The notes: generated by a model not told the origin, from the sequence alone. Shown: positions 18,324 to 29,925, counted from the first letter of the stretch. The stretch: DNA of 64,000 nucleotides from Streptomyces subrutilus (GCF_008704535.1 NZ_CP023701.1:5932001-5996000); one strand, 5' to 3'. Numbers and translations are program-made.

Positions 18324-18413
18324 GCGCTTCTGGGGCTTCCTCCGAGAGCGGGGATGGCCGGATCTGATCTCTTGCCATGATCGGATCGGCGTGCGCTGTG
18401 CGACGATCGGGCC

Positions 18414-19073
18414 ATGAGCGCGGGAGCGGACGAAGGTCCGAGACGGGTCGGCCGGCCGCGCGCCGACCGGCTGAGACGGCAGAGCGGGCGGCCGCCGCGC
18501 GAGGAACTCCTCTGCGCGGCGGCCGAACTGTTCACCGACCTGGGGTACGCGGCCACCACGACCCGGGCGGTCGCGGAGCGGGCCGGGATGCGCCAGGCCA
18601 CGATGTACCACCACTTCGGCGGCAAGGAGGACCTCCTCGCCGAACTGCTGGAGTCCACGGTCGCGCCCTCGCTGGCGCTGGCCCGAGAGCTGCTCGCCGA
18701 CACCGCCCGGCCCGCCGCGCGGCGGCTGTGGGAGCTGTGCCGCTCCGACGTCCTGCTGCTGTGCGGCGGACCGCACCACCTGGGCGCGCTCTACCTGCTG
18801 CCCGAGCCGGCCGGAGCGCGCTTCGCCCGCTTCCACCACATGCGCGGGGAACTGCGCGACGCCTACCGGGAGTTGCTGGCCGGTACCCGCGCCGGGGCCG
18901 AGCTGGCCGGGGACGGGGCCGGGCTGGCGCTCCGCAACGACCTGGTCTTCGGCCTGATCGAGGGCGTCATGCTGATCCACCGGGCCGCCCCCACCCGCCC
19001 GGTCCACGTCTTCGCCGAGGCCGCCGCGGACGCCGCGCTGCGGATCGCGGGGGTCCTGCCGGACGCGGCCTAG
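18414..19073 (+). CDS. TetR-family regulator
   Basis: 219 residues. The N-terminal HTH at about residues 28-72 includes ATTTRAVAERAGMRQATMYHHFGGKEDLL, the TetR signature, followed by a helical ligand-binding domain with no obvious known specificity. A basic RRVGRPRADRLRR tail precedes the HTH. There is no divergent partner, so the target is not obvious. Its TAG stop shares a CTAG palindrome with the convergent pseudouridine synthase. Confidence 0.9.
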   Translation: MSAGADEGPRRVGRPRADRLRRQSGRPPREELLCAAAELFTDLGYAATTTRAVAERAGMRQATMYHHFGGKEDLLAELLESTVAPSLALARELLADTARPAARRLWELCRSDVLLLCGGPHHLGALYLLPEPAGARFARFHHMRGELRDAYRELLAGTRAGAELAGDGAGLALRNDLVFGLIEGVMLIHRAAPTRPVHVFAEAAADAALRIAGVLPDAA

Positions 19074-20056
19074 GGTGCGTCCCGGGGCGCGTCCTCCGGG
19101 GTGGTGCCCGACTCCCAGGACGGGCGGTCGTGCCAGGCGGCCAGGGTGCGGGCGCTCTCGAAGCGGTGGGCGGCGCCGGTGACCGGGTCGGTGAACTCCA
19201 GTACGCGGGCCAGTAGTTGCAGTGGCCTGCGGTAGTCGTCCGACGCCGGGTCGGTGACCCGGGGGTAGACCGGGTCGCCGAGGATCGGCAGGCCCAGGCC
19301 GTTCATGTGCACGCGCAGCTGGTGGGTCCGGCCGGTGCGGGGGGTCAGCCGGTAGCGGCCGAGGCCCCCGCGGACCCCGGTGAGTTCGACCAGGGTCTCG
19401 GCGTTGGGCTCGCCGGGCACCTCGACGGCGGCGATGACCCCGCGGGTCTTCTCGATCCGGCTGCGGACGGTGCGCGGCAGGGCGAGGGCCGGGTCGTGGG
19501 GCGCGAGCGCCTCGTACTCCTTGTGCACCCGGCGCTGCTGGAAGAGGAGCTGGTAGGCGCCGCGGTCGGCGGGCCGGACGCTGAACATGACCAGTCCCGC
19601 CGTCAGCCGGTCCAGCCGGTGCGCCGGGCTGAGGGCGGGCAGGCCGAGGTCCGCGCGGAGCCGGGCGAGGGCGGTCTGCGTGACGTGGCCGCCGCGCGGG
19701 GTGGTCGCCAGGAAGTGCGGCTTGTCCACGACCAGCAGGTGCGGGTCCCGGTACAGGACGCGGACCGGGAAGGGCACCTCCGGTTCGGCGGGCAGGTCGC
19801 GGTGGAACCACAGGTAGGCGCCGGGCTCGTACGGGTCCCGGGCCCGCAGCACCCGGCCGCCCTCGCCCAGGACCTCGCCGGCGGCCAGCAGCCGGGCCAC
19901 GGCCGGGGCGCCGGGTCCGCCCGCGTAGTGCGCGGCGAGGTAGCCGCCGAGGTCCGTCCAGGCTCCGTCCGGGTCGGGCGGCAGGCGCAGCCGGACGGGG
20001 TCGATGCCCGAGCGCTGCGGGAGGGGGGCGGGGGGCGGCTGGGCTCTGCGTCTCAT
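19070..20056 (-). CDS. RluA-family pseudouridine synthase
   Basis: 328 residues. RluA-type synthase that would isomerise uridine in rRNA or tRNA. The catalytic aspartate is D149 in PAHRLDRLTAG, and the C-terminal RTGRTHQLRVHMNGLGLPILGDPVY block is intact. The N-terminal 95 residues are less typical but include a possible S4-like region (VARLLAAGEVLGEGGRVL). ATG at 20056. The stop overlaps the tetR stop at CTAG 19070-19073. The upstream neighbour is a serine hydrolase on the same strand. Confidence 0.92.
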   Translation of the reverse strand: MRRRAQPPPAPLPQRSGIDPVRLRLPPDPDGAWTDLGGYLAAHYAGGPGAPAVARLLAAGEVLGEGGRVLRARDPYEPGAYLWFHRDLPAEPEVPFPVRVLYRDPHLLVVDKPHFLATTPRGGHVTQTALARLRADLGLPALSPAHRLDRLTAGLVMFSVRPADRGAYQLLFQQRRVHKEYEALAPHDPALALPRTVRSRIEKTRGVIAAVEVPGEPNAETLVELTGVRGGLGRYRLTPRTGRTHQLRVHMNGLGLPILGDPVYPRVTDPASDDYRRPLQLLARVLEFTDPVTGAAHRFESARTLAAWHDRPSWESGTTPEDAPRDAP

Positions 20057-20079
20057 CGGCTCCAGGCTATGCCGGGCGG

Positions 20080-21654
20080 CTACCGCCGGGTGAACGTGCC
20101 CAGGTGGTCCGCGTCCAGGTACTCGACGCGCACCGAGCCGCCGGAGAAGGTGACGCCGGTGCGTCCGACCGCGTTCTCGCCGGTGGTCGGGAAGCTGAAG
20201 ACGTCCCCGTCGTAGTGGGTGAGGGGGAAGCGCAGCGGCTTCGGGCCGAGGGCGAGGGTGAGGGCGCCCGAGGCGTCGGCCGTCACGGTCAGCGGGCCGT
20301 AGTACGGGTTGTCGTAGGTCCCGGTGTACGCGGCGCTGTCCCGGGCCGGCCGGGGGGAGGCGGGCGGCTTCGCGTAGTCGGTGGGGGAGCGGCCCGCCCC
20401 GTCCATCTGCGCGTACAGCGAGCCGGCCAGGGTCAGCCAGTCGGTGGAGGCCTTGCCGTGCTCCGCGACGTCGAAGAAGTCGAGGGCGACGGCGTCGGCG
20501 AGGCCGACCGGGGCGCCGTTGGTGAGGACGACGATGCCGAGGCGCTCCAGCGGGAGCAGGGTGGTGTTGGTGTTGGCGCCGAGGGAGAAGGCGCCGGAGT
20601 GGCTCAGCCGCAGCCGGCCCGCGTCGTCGTACGAGACGTTCCAGCCCAGCCCGTAGAAGCCGGCGCGGCCGGCGGGCGCGGAGGGGGGCTGGGAGACGAT
20701 CTCCGGCACGTGGGTGCGGGCCAGGGTGTCGGCCGGGACGATCCGCTTGCCGTCGAGGGTGCCGCCGGAGAGCTGGAGGCGCATCCAACGGGACAGGTCG
20801 CGGGCGGTGGAGCTGACCCCGCCGGCCGGGGCCTGGGCGTCGGGGTCGCGGACGGAGCGGGGGCTCCAGGTGCCGTCGGGGTCGCGGACGTGGGTGGCGG
20901 CGCGGTCGGGGGCGTGCGCGAAGGCGGAGAACTCGGTGCTCGTGCGGGTCATGCCGGCGGGCCGGAAGAGGGTGTCCTCGCTGAGCTTCTGCCAGCTGGT
21001 GCCCTTGGCGCGGGCGACGGCCTCGGCGGCGGCGGTGAGACCGAAGTTGGTGTAGGCGTAGCTCGCGCGGAACGGGGCGAGGGGGACGTGGCGCAGGTGG
21101 TCGAGGATGTACGCCCGGTCGTAGCCGAGGTCTTCGAGGAGGTCGCCGGCGTGGTCGGGCAGGCCGCTGCGGTGGGAGAACAGGTCGGCCGTCGTGACGT
21201 GGTCGGTGACCCACGGGTCCTTCAGGGCGAACCCGGGCAGGGTGGTGCGGCGGTCCCACTGGTCGGGGGAGGTGAGGGCGCCGGCGACGACCGTGGAGGA
21301 GATCGGCTTGGAGAGGGAGGCCACCTGGAAGACGGTGTCGGGGTCGACGGCGGCGCTCTCGCCGACGCGGCGCACGCCGAAGCCCTTGAGGTGGACCACC
21401 TTGTCGTCGTGGACGACGGCCACGGAGACGCCCGGGACGCCGGTGCGGCGCATCATCTCCCGGACCGTTCCGTCGAGGCGGGCCACGGCCTGGGCCACCT
21501 GGGCCTCGGTGATCTGCGGCTTCGGGGCGGGTGGCGGGGCCGGGGCCGGGGCCGCCGATACGGTTGTCTCGGCCGTCGCCGCCGAGGTCGCTGCTGCCGT
21601 CAGCGTGAGCAGGAGGGCGGAGCCGGCCGCGCCGAGAACGCGGAGCGTGCGCAT
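20080..21654 (-). CDS. Secreted serine hydrolase, beta-lactamase/DD-peptidase fold
   Basis: 524 residues. A Sec-type signal peptide (MRTLRVLGAAGSALLLTLTAAATSAATA) is followed by an Ala/Pro linker. The class C beta-lactamase (Pfam Beta-lactamase) domain runs from about residue 45 to 400: SxxK is S113-L-S-K116, the second motif is YTN within SYAYTNFG, and HSGAF takes the place of the KTG motif. A C-terminal lipocalin-like domain (about 420-524, YTGTYDNPYYGPLTV) is typical of these esterase/peptidase proteins. ATG at 21654 is preferred because the signal begins there. The substrate is unknown; it could be a D-peptide or ester. Confidence 0.88.
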   Translation of the reverse strand: MRTLRVLGAAGSALLLTLTAAATSAATAETTVSAAPAPAPPPAPKPQITEAQVAQAVARLDGTVREMMRRTGVPGVSVAVVHDDKVVHLKGFGVRRVGESAAVDPDTVFQVASLSKPISSTVVAGALTSPDQWDRRTTLPGFALKDPWVTDHVTTADLFSHRSGLPDHAGDLLEDLGYDRAYILDHLRHVPLAPFRASYAYTNFGLTAAAEAVARAKGTSWQKLSEDTLFRPAGMTRTSTEFSAFAHAPDRAATHVRDPDGTWSPRSVRDPDAQAPAGGVSSTARDLSRWMRLQLSGGTLDGKRIVPADTLARTHVPEIVSQPPSAPAGRAGFYGLGWNVSYDDAGRLRLSHSGAFSLGANTNTTLLPLERLGIVVLTNGAPVGLADAVALDFFDVAEHGKASTDWLTLAGSLYAQMDGAGRSPTDYAKPPASPRPARDSAAYTGTYDNPYYGPLTVTADASGALTLALGPKPLRFPLTHYDGDVFSFPTTGENAVGRTGVTFSGGSVRVEYLDADHLGTFTRR

Positions 21655-21708
21655 GGGGACAGTGTCCCGCCGTACGGGCGACCCCGCGCGCGGGAGCGTC
21701 ACCCGTAC

Positions 21709-21749
21709 GGGCCCGGTGCGGCGCCGTCGCGGGGCTCCGCACCGGGCCC
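21709..21749 (-). terminator. Inverted repeat after the siderophore-interacting gene
   Basis: 13-bp perfect arms GGGCCCGGTGCGG (21709-21721) and complement (21737-21749) with a 15-base loop. It lies between the siderophore-interacting gene and the serine hydrolase on the minus strand. It is probably the terminator of the former. Confidence 0.55.
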
Positions 21750-21884
21750 CGCGCCTCCCACGCCGACGGGGCCGGGAGGGCACGGAGCCCCTCGCCGCAG
21801 GCGCCGGCGGGGCTGCTCGTGCCCGGGGCCCCGGCGGGGCCGGACGTCCCGGGGCCGGGAGTGGCCCCGCCGGGGTTCGGAGGG

Positions 21885-22724
21885 TCAGGCGGCCGCGGCG
21901 TGGTCCTGTTCGGCTTCCACCGCGGCGTTCCAGTCGCGCTTGATCGCGCGCCAGCCCTCGTCCGTCTCGCCCAGGCGCCAGTAGCCCGAGATCGACAGCC
22001 GCTCGCGCGCGACGCCCCGCTCCAGGCGGAGGTGGCGGCGCAGGTCCTTGACGAAGCCCGCTTCGCCGTGGACGAAGGCGTGCACGTCCTTGGACGGGAA
22101 CTCCAGGGAGGTCACCGCCTCCACCAGGGCCTCGCCGACCGGCCGGCCGCCGCGGTGCAGCCAGACCGGGGCCACCCCGTCCGGGGTGGTGATCGGCTGC
22201 TCGTCGGCCGGGCCCTCGATCTCCAGGAACGCGTGCACCCGGGCCCCCGCCGGCATCCGCTCCATCGCCGCGGCGATGGCCGGCAGCGCGCTCTCGTCGC
22301 CCACCAGCAGGTGCCAGCCGGCCGTGCGGTCCGGGGCGTACGCGCCGCCCGGCCCGAGGAACCGTACGAGTTCACCCGGTCGGACGCGCGCGGCCCAGGG
22401 GCCGGCCAGACCCTCGTCGCCGTGGACGACGAAGTCGAGGGTCAGTTCGAGGCGGGCCCGGTCCCAGGCCCGTACGGTGTACGCCCGCTGCCGCGGCCAC
22501 TGCGCGCGCGGGAAATCGGCGCGGATGCGGTCGAGGTCCCAGGGCGCCGGATAGGTGACGCCCTGGGGCGGGAACAGCAGTTTCACGTAATGGTCGGTGA
22601 ACTCGCCCGCGCCGAATCCGGCCAGTCCGTCACCACCCAGCACGATGCGCACCATGTGCGGCGTGAGCCGCTCGGTGCGTACGACGACGGCGGTGCCGAC
22701 TGCGCGGGCGCGTCCTTCTGCCAC
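21885..22724 (-). CDS. Siderophore-interacting protein (FAD ferric reductase, ViuB/SIP type)
   Basis: 279 residues, cytoplasmic flavoprotein that releases iron from imported ferric siderophores by reduction. The FAD-binding domain (about residues 1-125) has RQRAYTVRAWD, the R-x-Y-T flavin motif. The SIP C-terminal domain has LLVGDESALPAIAAAMERMP and the HVFVHGEAG-like segment (AFVHGEAGFVKDLRRHL). GTG at 22724 follows a gGGGAGA purine run. A strong iron box lies 27 bases upstream, so expression should be repressed by DmdR/IdeR with iron. Confidence 0.92.
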   Translation of the reverse strand: MAEGRARAVGTAVVVRTERLTPHMVRIVLGGDGLAGFGAGEFTDHYVKLLFPPQGVTYPAPWDLDRIRADFPRAQWPRQRAYTVRAWDRARLELTLDFVVHGDEGLAGPWAARVRPGELVRFLGPGGAYAPDRTAGWHLLVGDESALPAIAAAMERMPAGARVHAFLEIEGPADEQPITTPDGVAPVWLHRGGRPVGEALVEAVTSLEFPSKDVHAFVHGEAGFVKDLRRHLRLERGVARERLSISGYWRLGETDEGWRAIKRDWNAAVEAEQDHAAAA

Positions 22725-22749
22725 GGTGTCTCCCCTGACTCCCCTGAAA

Positions 22750-22768
22750 CTTAGGATTACCTAAGTTA
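22750..22768 (-). promoter_or_regulatory. Iron box (DmdR/IdeR operator)
   Basis: The segment cTTAGGATTACCTAAgTTA contains the dyad TTAGG-ATTA-CCTAA (22751-22764). This closely matches the 19-bp TTAGGTTAGsCTAACCTAA iron-box consensus of actinobacterial iron repressors. It lies directly upstream of the siderophore-interacting gene. Confidence 0.8.
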
Positions 22769-22773
22769 GCACC

Positions 22774-23697
22774 TCAGGGGCGGAGTGCGCTTCCCAGGCG
22801 CGACACGGCGCCTCCGAGGCCCCACCGATGGGCCAGCGCGTCGACCAGATCCGGCTGCGCCGGGGCCGTGGGAAGGGCGGGGTCGAAGGGGGGCAGAGGG
22901 ACGTCCGAGGCGACCTGGACCACCTTCGGGGCCACCGCCAGATAGGGCCGTGACGCGTCCAGGCGCGTGCGCTGGGTGGGCGTCAGCTTCGACTTCGGGT
23001 CGTCGATCGCCGCGATGATCCCGGCCAGCGAGCCGTAGGCGTCGAGCAGCTTCGCCGCCGTCTTCTCGCCGATCCCGGGGACGCCCGGCAGGCCGTCGCT
23101 CGGGTCCCCGCGCAGCAGGGCCAGGTCGGCGTAGCCCGGCCCGTCGACGCCGTACTTCTCGCGCAACCAGGCCTCGTCCGTCACCTGGAGAGTGCCCACG
23201 CCCTTGAGCGGGTACAGCACCCGCCGCCGCTTCGCGTCGTCCACCAGCTGGTACAGGTCCCGGTCGCCGGTGACGATGTCCACCGGGCCGGTCGCCCGGG
23301 CCGTGAGCGTGCCGATCACGTCGTCCGCCTCGTACCCGGCGACCCCCACACGGGCGATCCCGAAGGCGTCCAGCGCCGCCTCGATGATCGGCACCTGCGG
23401 GGCGAGGGTGTCCGGCGTGTCCTCCACGTCGGGGCCGGTCGCGGTCTCCACGGCGACCCGGTGGGCCTTGTAGGAGGGGATCAGCTCCACCCGCCACCGC
23501 GGCCGCCAGTCCGCGTCCATGCAGGCCACCAGGTCGTCCGGGCGGTGGTCCTGGACCAGGCGGCCGATGAAGTCGAGCAGTCCGCGCACCGCGTTGACCG
23601 GGGTGCCGTCGGGGGCCTTCACCGAGTCCGGCACACCGAAGTAGGCGCGGTAGTAGAGGGAGGCGGTGTCCAGGAGCATCAGGCGTCGTGTCGTCAC
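22774..23697 (-). CDS. 5'-3' exonuclease (Pol I N-domain/FEN-like)
   Basis: 307 residues, stand-alone version of the 5'-nuclease domain of DNA polymerase I. Acidic metal-binding residues appear in MLLDTASLYYRAYFG, YEADDVIGTL and TGDRDLYQLVDD. The helix-3-turn-helix DNA clamp is LRGDPSDGLPGVPGIGEKTAAKLL. It would process RNA primers or flaps. The start is uncertain: GTG 23697, or ATG 23679 six codons inside; neither has a clear Shine-Dalgarno. It ends six bases before the iron box of the next gene and is divergent from the XRE-cupin regulator across a 309-base GC-rich gap. Confidence 0.92.
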   Translation of the reverse strand: MTTRRLMLLDTASLYYRAYFGVPDSVKAPDGTPVNAVRGLLDFIGRLVQDHRPDDLVACMDADWRPRWRVELIPSYKAHRVAVETATGPDVEDTPDTLAPQVPIIEAALDAFGIARVGVAGYEADDVIGTLTARATGPVDIVTGDRDLYQLVDDAKRRRVLYPLKGVGTLQVTDEAWLREKYGVDGPGYADLALLRGDPSDGLPGVPGIGEKTAAKLLDAYGSLAGIIAAIDDPKSKLTPTQRTRLDASRPYLAVAPKVVQVASDVPLPPFDPALPTAPAQPDLVDALAHRWGLGGAVSRLGSALRP

Positions 23698-23951
23698 GGG
23701 GACGATGATGCCGCAACGCGGCCGGCCGCCGACGGCCCCCGGCCCCGCCCGCGCACCGCGGCCCGGGCCGTGGCCGCGCACCGGCTCCGGCGGGACTCCG
23801 GCGGTCCTCGACCGGGCCGTGGTCGGGTGGGGGATCGCGCCCGGTCCGCCGCCCTCCCGTACCGGGAGCGGACGGTGACCGGGCGGGTACGGGACATCAC
23901 CGGTGAGGGGGCCAGTGCTCCCGTGCGCGCGAAACCGGAGGCGGTTGCTGC

Positions 23952-23964
23952 GTAAGGTGCTTAC
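23952..23964. promoter_or_regulatory. Dyad upstream of XRE-cupin regulator
   Basis: GTAAG-GTG-CTTAC, perfect 5-bp arms, 43 bases before the regulator ATG in the 309-base gap between divergent genes. It is plausible as an autoregulatory operator. TAAGGT inside it could also act as a -10. Nothing else is recognisable in the gap. Confidence 0.35.
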
Positions 23965-24006
23965 AGCACACCGATGTGCGACGGACATGGGGAGGGCAGC
24001 CCCGAC

Positions 24007-24648
24007 ATGAACCACAGGGACGGCACGGACGACAAGCCGCACGTGAAGGACGACAAGGACGACCACGGCAAGGACAAGGACGGCAAGGAGCCCCTCAGAG
24101 TGGGCGTGGCCGTGCGCAAGCGGCGCCGCGCGCTCCAGCTGACGCTCGCCGTCGTCTCGGCGCGCAGCGGCCTGTCCGTGCCCTTCCTGAGCCAGATAGA
24201 GAACGAGCGCGCCCGGCCCAGCATGCGCTCCCTGGAACGGGTCGCCGACGCCCTCGAAACCACCGCCGTCGAACTGCTGGCCGCCTCCGACACCGCCCGC
24301 ACCGTGGACCTCGTACGGGCCGGCGACGCGTCCGCGATGACCCCGGTCGCCGGGGTCCGGGCCCTGGTGCGCGGCCACCACCAGCTGCACGCCCTGGAGT
24401 TCACCGGGGACCAGGACGCCGGGCGTGAGTACCAGCACCGCAACGACGAGCTGATGTACGTGGTCTCCGGCGCCTGCCAGGTGGAGGCGGAGGGGCGGGC
24501 GTACCGGCTGGAGAGCGGCGACGCGCTGTTCCTGTCGGGCGGCGTGCGCCACCGGTGGCGGGCCGTCACCGAGGACACCCGGTTCCTGGTCGTCGCGGTC
24601 GGCGAGCACATCCACGCGACCTCCGAGCCGCCGTCCCCCGGACGCTGA
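24007..24648 (+). CDS. XRE-family regulator with C-terminal cupin
   Basis: 213 residues. A low-complexity Asp/Lys/His-rich N-terminal tail (residues 3-28) precedes an XRE HTH (about 32-88, VRKRRRALQLTLAVVSARSGLSVPFLSQIENERARPS) and a small cupin (about 140-205, HRNDELMYVVSGACQVEAEGRAY, GGVRHRWRA). HTH-cupin proteins sense small molecules and often control catabolic or transport genes nearby. ATG 24007 has GGGGAGGG eleven bases upstream. The following BtuF-like gene starts five bases after its stop and is probably co-transcribed. Confidence 0.9.
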   Translation: MNHRDGTDDKPHVKDDKDDHGKDKDGKEPLRVGVAVRKRRRALQLTLAVVSARSGLSVPFLSQIENERARPSMRSLERVADALETTAVELLAASDTARTVDLVRAGDASAMTPVAGVRALVRGHHQLHALEFTGDQDAGREYQHRNDELMYVVSGACQVEAEGRAYRLESGDALFLSGGVRHRWRAVTEDTRFLVVAVGEHIHATSEPPSPGR

Positions 24649-24653
24649 GCGGC

Positions 24654-25387
24654 GTGGGCGGGGCCGTGCGCCGGGTCGTCTCGCTGGTGCCGTCGCTGAC
24701 CGAGGCGGTCGCCGTCAGCGCCCCCGGACTGCTCACCGGGGTGACGGACTGGTGCACGCACCCGGCCGACCTGGGCGCCGCGGTGCGGATCGGCGGGACG
24801 AAGAACCCGGACGTGCGGCGGATCGCGGAGCTGCGCCCCGACCTGGTCATCGCCAACGAGGAGGAGAACCGGGCCCCGGACCTCGCGGCGCTGCGCGCGG
24901 CCGGCCTGGAGGTGCTGGTCACCGAGGTGCGCGACCTCCCGCAGGCGCTGCGCGAACTCGACCGGGTGCTGGTGGGGGCGCTGGGCCTGGAGCGGCCGCA
25001 GTGGCTGGCGGACGCGGAGGCGGCCTGGGCCCGGGCGCAGCCGCTGGGTCCGCTGCGCGCGGTCGTGCCGATCTGGCGCCGGCCGTGGATGGTGCTGGGC
25101 CGGGACACCTTCGCCGGGGACCTGCTGGCCCGGCTGGGCGTCGTCAACGCGTACGCCGGGCACGCGGAGCGCTACCCGCGGGTGCCGGTGGCGGAGCTGG
25201 CCGGGAGCGGCTGCGACCTGGTGGTGCTCCCGGACGAGCCGTACCGCTTCACGGCCGCGGACGGCCCCGAGGCCTTCCCCGGGCTGCCCGCCGCGCTGGT
25301 CTCCGGCCGTCACCTCACCTGGTACGGCCCCTCGCTGGCCGAGGCGCCGGCGGTCCTGGCCGCGGCGCTGCGGGCCGCGTCCGCGGT

Positions 25388-25391
<4 letters not shown>
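24654..25391 (+). CDS. BtuF/FepB-like helical-backbone substrate-binding domain protein, no signal peptide
   Basis: 245 residues with the fold of cobalamin or ferric-siderophore binding proteins (RRVVSLVPSLTEAVAVSAPGLLTGVTDWCTHPADL, GGTKNPDVRRIAELRPDLVIANEEEN, VPVAELAGSGCDLVVLPDEPYRF). Such proteins are normally exported, but here the fold starts about six residues after the GTG with no signal peptide or lipobox and there are no ABC transporter genes nearby. It may be cytoplasmic. An alternative start is GTG 24666. It sits five bases after the XRE-cupin gene. Its stop shares CTAG with the convergent transporter gene. Confidence 0.8.
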
Positions 25392-26560
<1,169 letters not shown>

Positions 26561-26615
26561 GGCTCCAGCCTGCTGCGGGGCCGGGCCGGGTGGCAGGGGG
26601 CATCTCCCTATGAGG

Positions 26616-26634
26616 CCATAAACTGATGTTATGG
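26616..26634. promoter_or_regulatory. LysR-type dyad overlapping the lysR start
   Basis: CCATAA-N7-TTATGG, with arms 26616-26621 and 26629-26634, in the 70-base gap between the divergent TDT transporter and lysR genes. The right arm covers the lysR ATG. TAAACT (26619-26624) ends six bases before that ATG, consistent with a leaderless lysR transcript. Confidence 0.5.
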
Positions 26635-27557
26635 GTAATGAGGAGTGGGTTCCGCTGGCGCACCGGGTGCCCGACCTGGGCGCTCTGGAGCTGCTGCTCG
26701 CGGTCGCGCGGATCGGCAGCCTGAGCGGCGCGGCCCGCCGGCTGGGCATCACGCAGCCCGCGGCGAGCAGCCGCATCCGGGCGATGGAGACGCGCCTGGG
26801 CGTGGCCCTGGTGGACCGTTCGCCGCGCGGTTCGACGTTGACCGCCGAAGGCGCGCTGGTCACGGACTGGGCGCGGCGGGTGGTGGAGGCGGCGGAGGCC
26901 TTCGACGCGGGGGCGCAGGCGCTGCGCGGCCGGCGGGACTCGCGGCTGCGGGTGGCCGCCAGCATGACCATCGCGGAGTACCTGCTGCCGGGCTGGCTGA
27001 TCGCGCTGCGCGGCCAGCGCCCGGACACGGCGGTGTCCCTGCACGCGGGGAACTCGGCGGTGGTCGCCCAGCGGGTGCTCGCGCACGAGGCGGACCTCGG
27101 CTTCGTGGAGGGACTGACCGTGCCGGAGGGGCTGGACTCCGCGGTGATAGCGCAGGACCGGCTCGTCGTGGCGGTGGCGCCCGGGCACCCGTGGGCCCGC
27201 CGTACCAAGGGTGTGGCCGCCGCGGAACTGGCCGCGGCCCCGCTGATCCTGCGCGAGCGCGGTTCGGGGACGCGGCAGGTGCTGGACGCGGCGCTGGCGG
27301 GCTGCGGCGGGCTGGCCGAGCCGCTGCTGGAACTGGCGTCGACCACGGCCGTGAAGGCGGCGGCGCTGAGCGGGGCCGGGCCGTGCGTGCTGTCGGAGCT
27401 GGCCGTGGTGGACGAACTGGCGGCGCGCCGGCTGGTGGAGGTCCCGGTGGCCGGGGCGCCGCTGGACCGCGCGCTGCGCGCCGTCTGGCCGGCGGGCTCG
27501 CGCCCGGCGGGCCCGGCCCGCGACCTCCTGTCGCTGACCCGCCGGCCGGCGGCGTAG
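26631..27557 (+). CDS. LysR-family regulator
   Basis: 308 residues. N-terminal LysR HTH (residues 16-75, LELLLAVARIGSLSGAARRLGITQPAASSRIRAMETRLG), linker helix, then a periplasmic-binding-type co-inducer domain (LRVAASMTIAEYLLPGWL, EADLGFVEG, VVAVAPGHPWA). The closest type is the CysB/CbbR-like group that controls divergent transporters. It faces the TDT transporter with a symmetric dyad between them. ATG 26631 lacks a Shine-Dalgarno and appears leaderless. Confidence 0.92.
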   Translation: MGNEEWVPLAHRVPDLGALELLLAVARIGSLSGAARRLGITQPAASSRIRAMETRLGVALVDRSPRGSTLTAEGALVTDWARRVVEAAEAFDAGAQALRGRRDSRLRVAASMTIAEYLLPGWLIALRGQRPDTAVSLHAGNSAVVAQRVLAHEADLGFVEGLTVPEGLDSAVIAQDRLVVAVAPGHPWARRTKGVAAAELAAAPLILRERGSGTRQVLDAALAGCGGLAEPLLELASTTAVKAAALSGAGPCVLSELAVVDELAARRLVEVPVAGAPLDRALRAVWPAGSRPAGPARDLLSLTRRPAA

Positions 27558-27584
27558 CCCGCCTGTGCTGTCTCAGCCGTTCCT

Positions 27585-27637
27585 GCGGCCCCCGCGGCCC
27601 CTGCGGCCCCCGCGGCCCCTGCGGCCCCCGCCGTCCC
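27585..27637. repeat. Tandem 9-bp GC repeat
   Basis: About five alternating copies of CGGCCCCTG / CGGCCCCCG between lysR and the amidotransferase gene. It is probably non-coding slippage sequence in the gap between convergent genes. Confidence 0.6.
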
Positions 27638-27672
27638 TGCCGGACCGCGCCGGAAGCGCCGGGAGGGTCGGC

Positions 27673-28392
27673 CTACGCCACCGGGAGCGGGGTGCGCCGG
27701 GCGGCGCGGGTGGTGGCGGCGGCGACCAGGGCCGACATCACGCGGGTGTCCGTGTCCCGTTCGGGGTGCCACTGCACGCCCAGCACCCACCGGACCGGGT
27801 CGGCCAGTTCGACCGCCTCCACGGTGCCGTCGAGCGCCCGGGCCGAGACGACCAGCCCCCGGCCCAGCCGGTCCACCGCCTGGTGGTGGTAGGTCGGCAC
27901 CTCGGCGTCCCGCGGGACCAGCGCCCCGTAGCGGGTGCCCGGGACGGGGCGGACCGGGTGGCTGCCCATGACGCCCGGCACGTCGACGTGGCCGTCGAGG
28001 TGCTGGGTGAGGGTGCCGCCCAGGGCCACGTTCAGGGCCTGCATGCCCCGGCAGACGCCGAGCAGCGGTACCTCCGCCGTCAGGGCGGCGCCGATCAGGG
28101 CGAGCTCCCAGTGGTCGCGGACCGTGGCGGGAGGGCCCGTACGGGGGTCGCGGGCGGCGCCGTAGTGGACGGGGTCGAGGTCCGGTCCGCCCGCGACGAC
28201 CAGGCCGTCCACCCGGCCGAGCACCTCCGCGGCCCGCTCCGGCTCGTCCGGGGGCAGCAGGACGGCCGCGCCGCCCGCCGCCTGGACGAGTTCGTAGTAC
28301 CCGGCGGGCACGAGGGCCGTCGGGACGTCCCACACCCCGTAGCGGGTGGAGTCCTCCACGTAGGTGCTGATGCCGATGAGCGGCCTGGGCAC
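27673..28392 (-). CDS. Class-I glutamine amidotransferase-like gamma-glutamyl hydrolase (PuuD type)
   Basis: 239 residues. The nucleophile is C114 in LLGVCRGMQALNVALGG; the histidine and glutamate partners are in VQWHPERD. HHQAVDRLG is typical of gamma-glutamyl-GABA hydrolases. It would cleave a gamma-glutamyl amide to glutamate plus the amine acid. GTG 28392 with GGAGGGAG eight bases upstream. It lies next to the APC permease, FadR-type regulator and GlnA4-type ligase, which suits the last step of a Puu-like gamma-glutamylation route. Confidence 0.9.
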   Translation of the reverse strand: MPRPLIGISTYVEDSTRYGVWDVPTALVPAGYYELVQAAGGAAVLLPPDEPERAAEVLGRVDGLVVAGGPDLDPVHYGAARDPRTGPPATVRDHWELALIGAALTAEVPLLGVCRGMQALNVALGGTLTQHLDGHVDVPGVMGSHPVRPVPGTRYGALVPRDAEVPTYHHQAVDRLGRGLVVSARALDGTVEAVELADPVRWVLGVQWHPERDTDTRVMSALVAAATTRAARRTPLPVA

Positions 28393-28439
28393 GTTCTCTC
28401 CCTCCGGTGCGGGCGGTGCGGTCGTACCGTACGAGGATC

Positions 28440-29906
<1,467 letters not shown>

Positions 29907-29925
29907 CGTGCGCTCCTGCCTCGGG

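Noticed and set aside
15498..19811. Very long minus-strand open frame opposite helY and tetR (over 1400 codons)
   Set aside because: Arginine/proline/glycine/valine-rich composition and no domain; it is the antisense shadow of helY and neighbours in GC-rich DNA.
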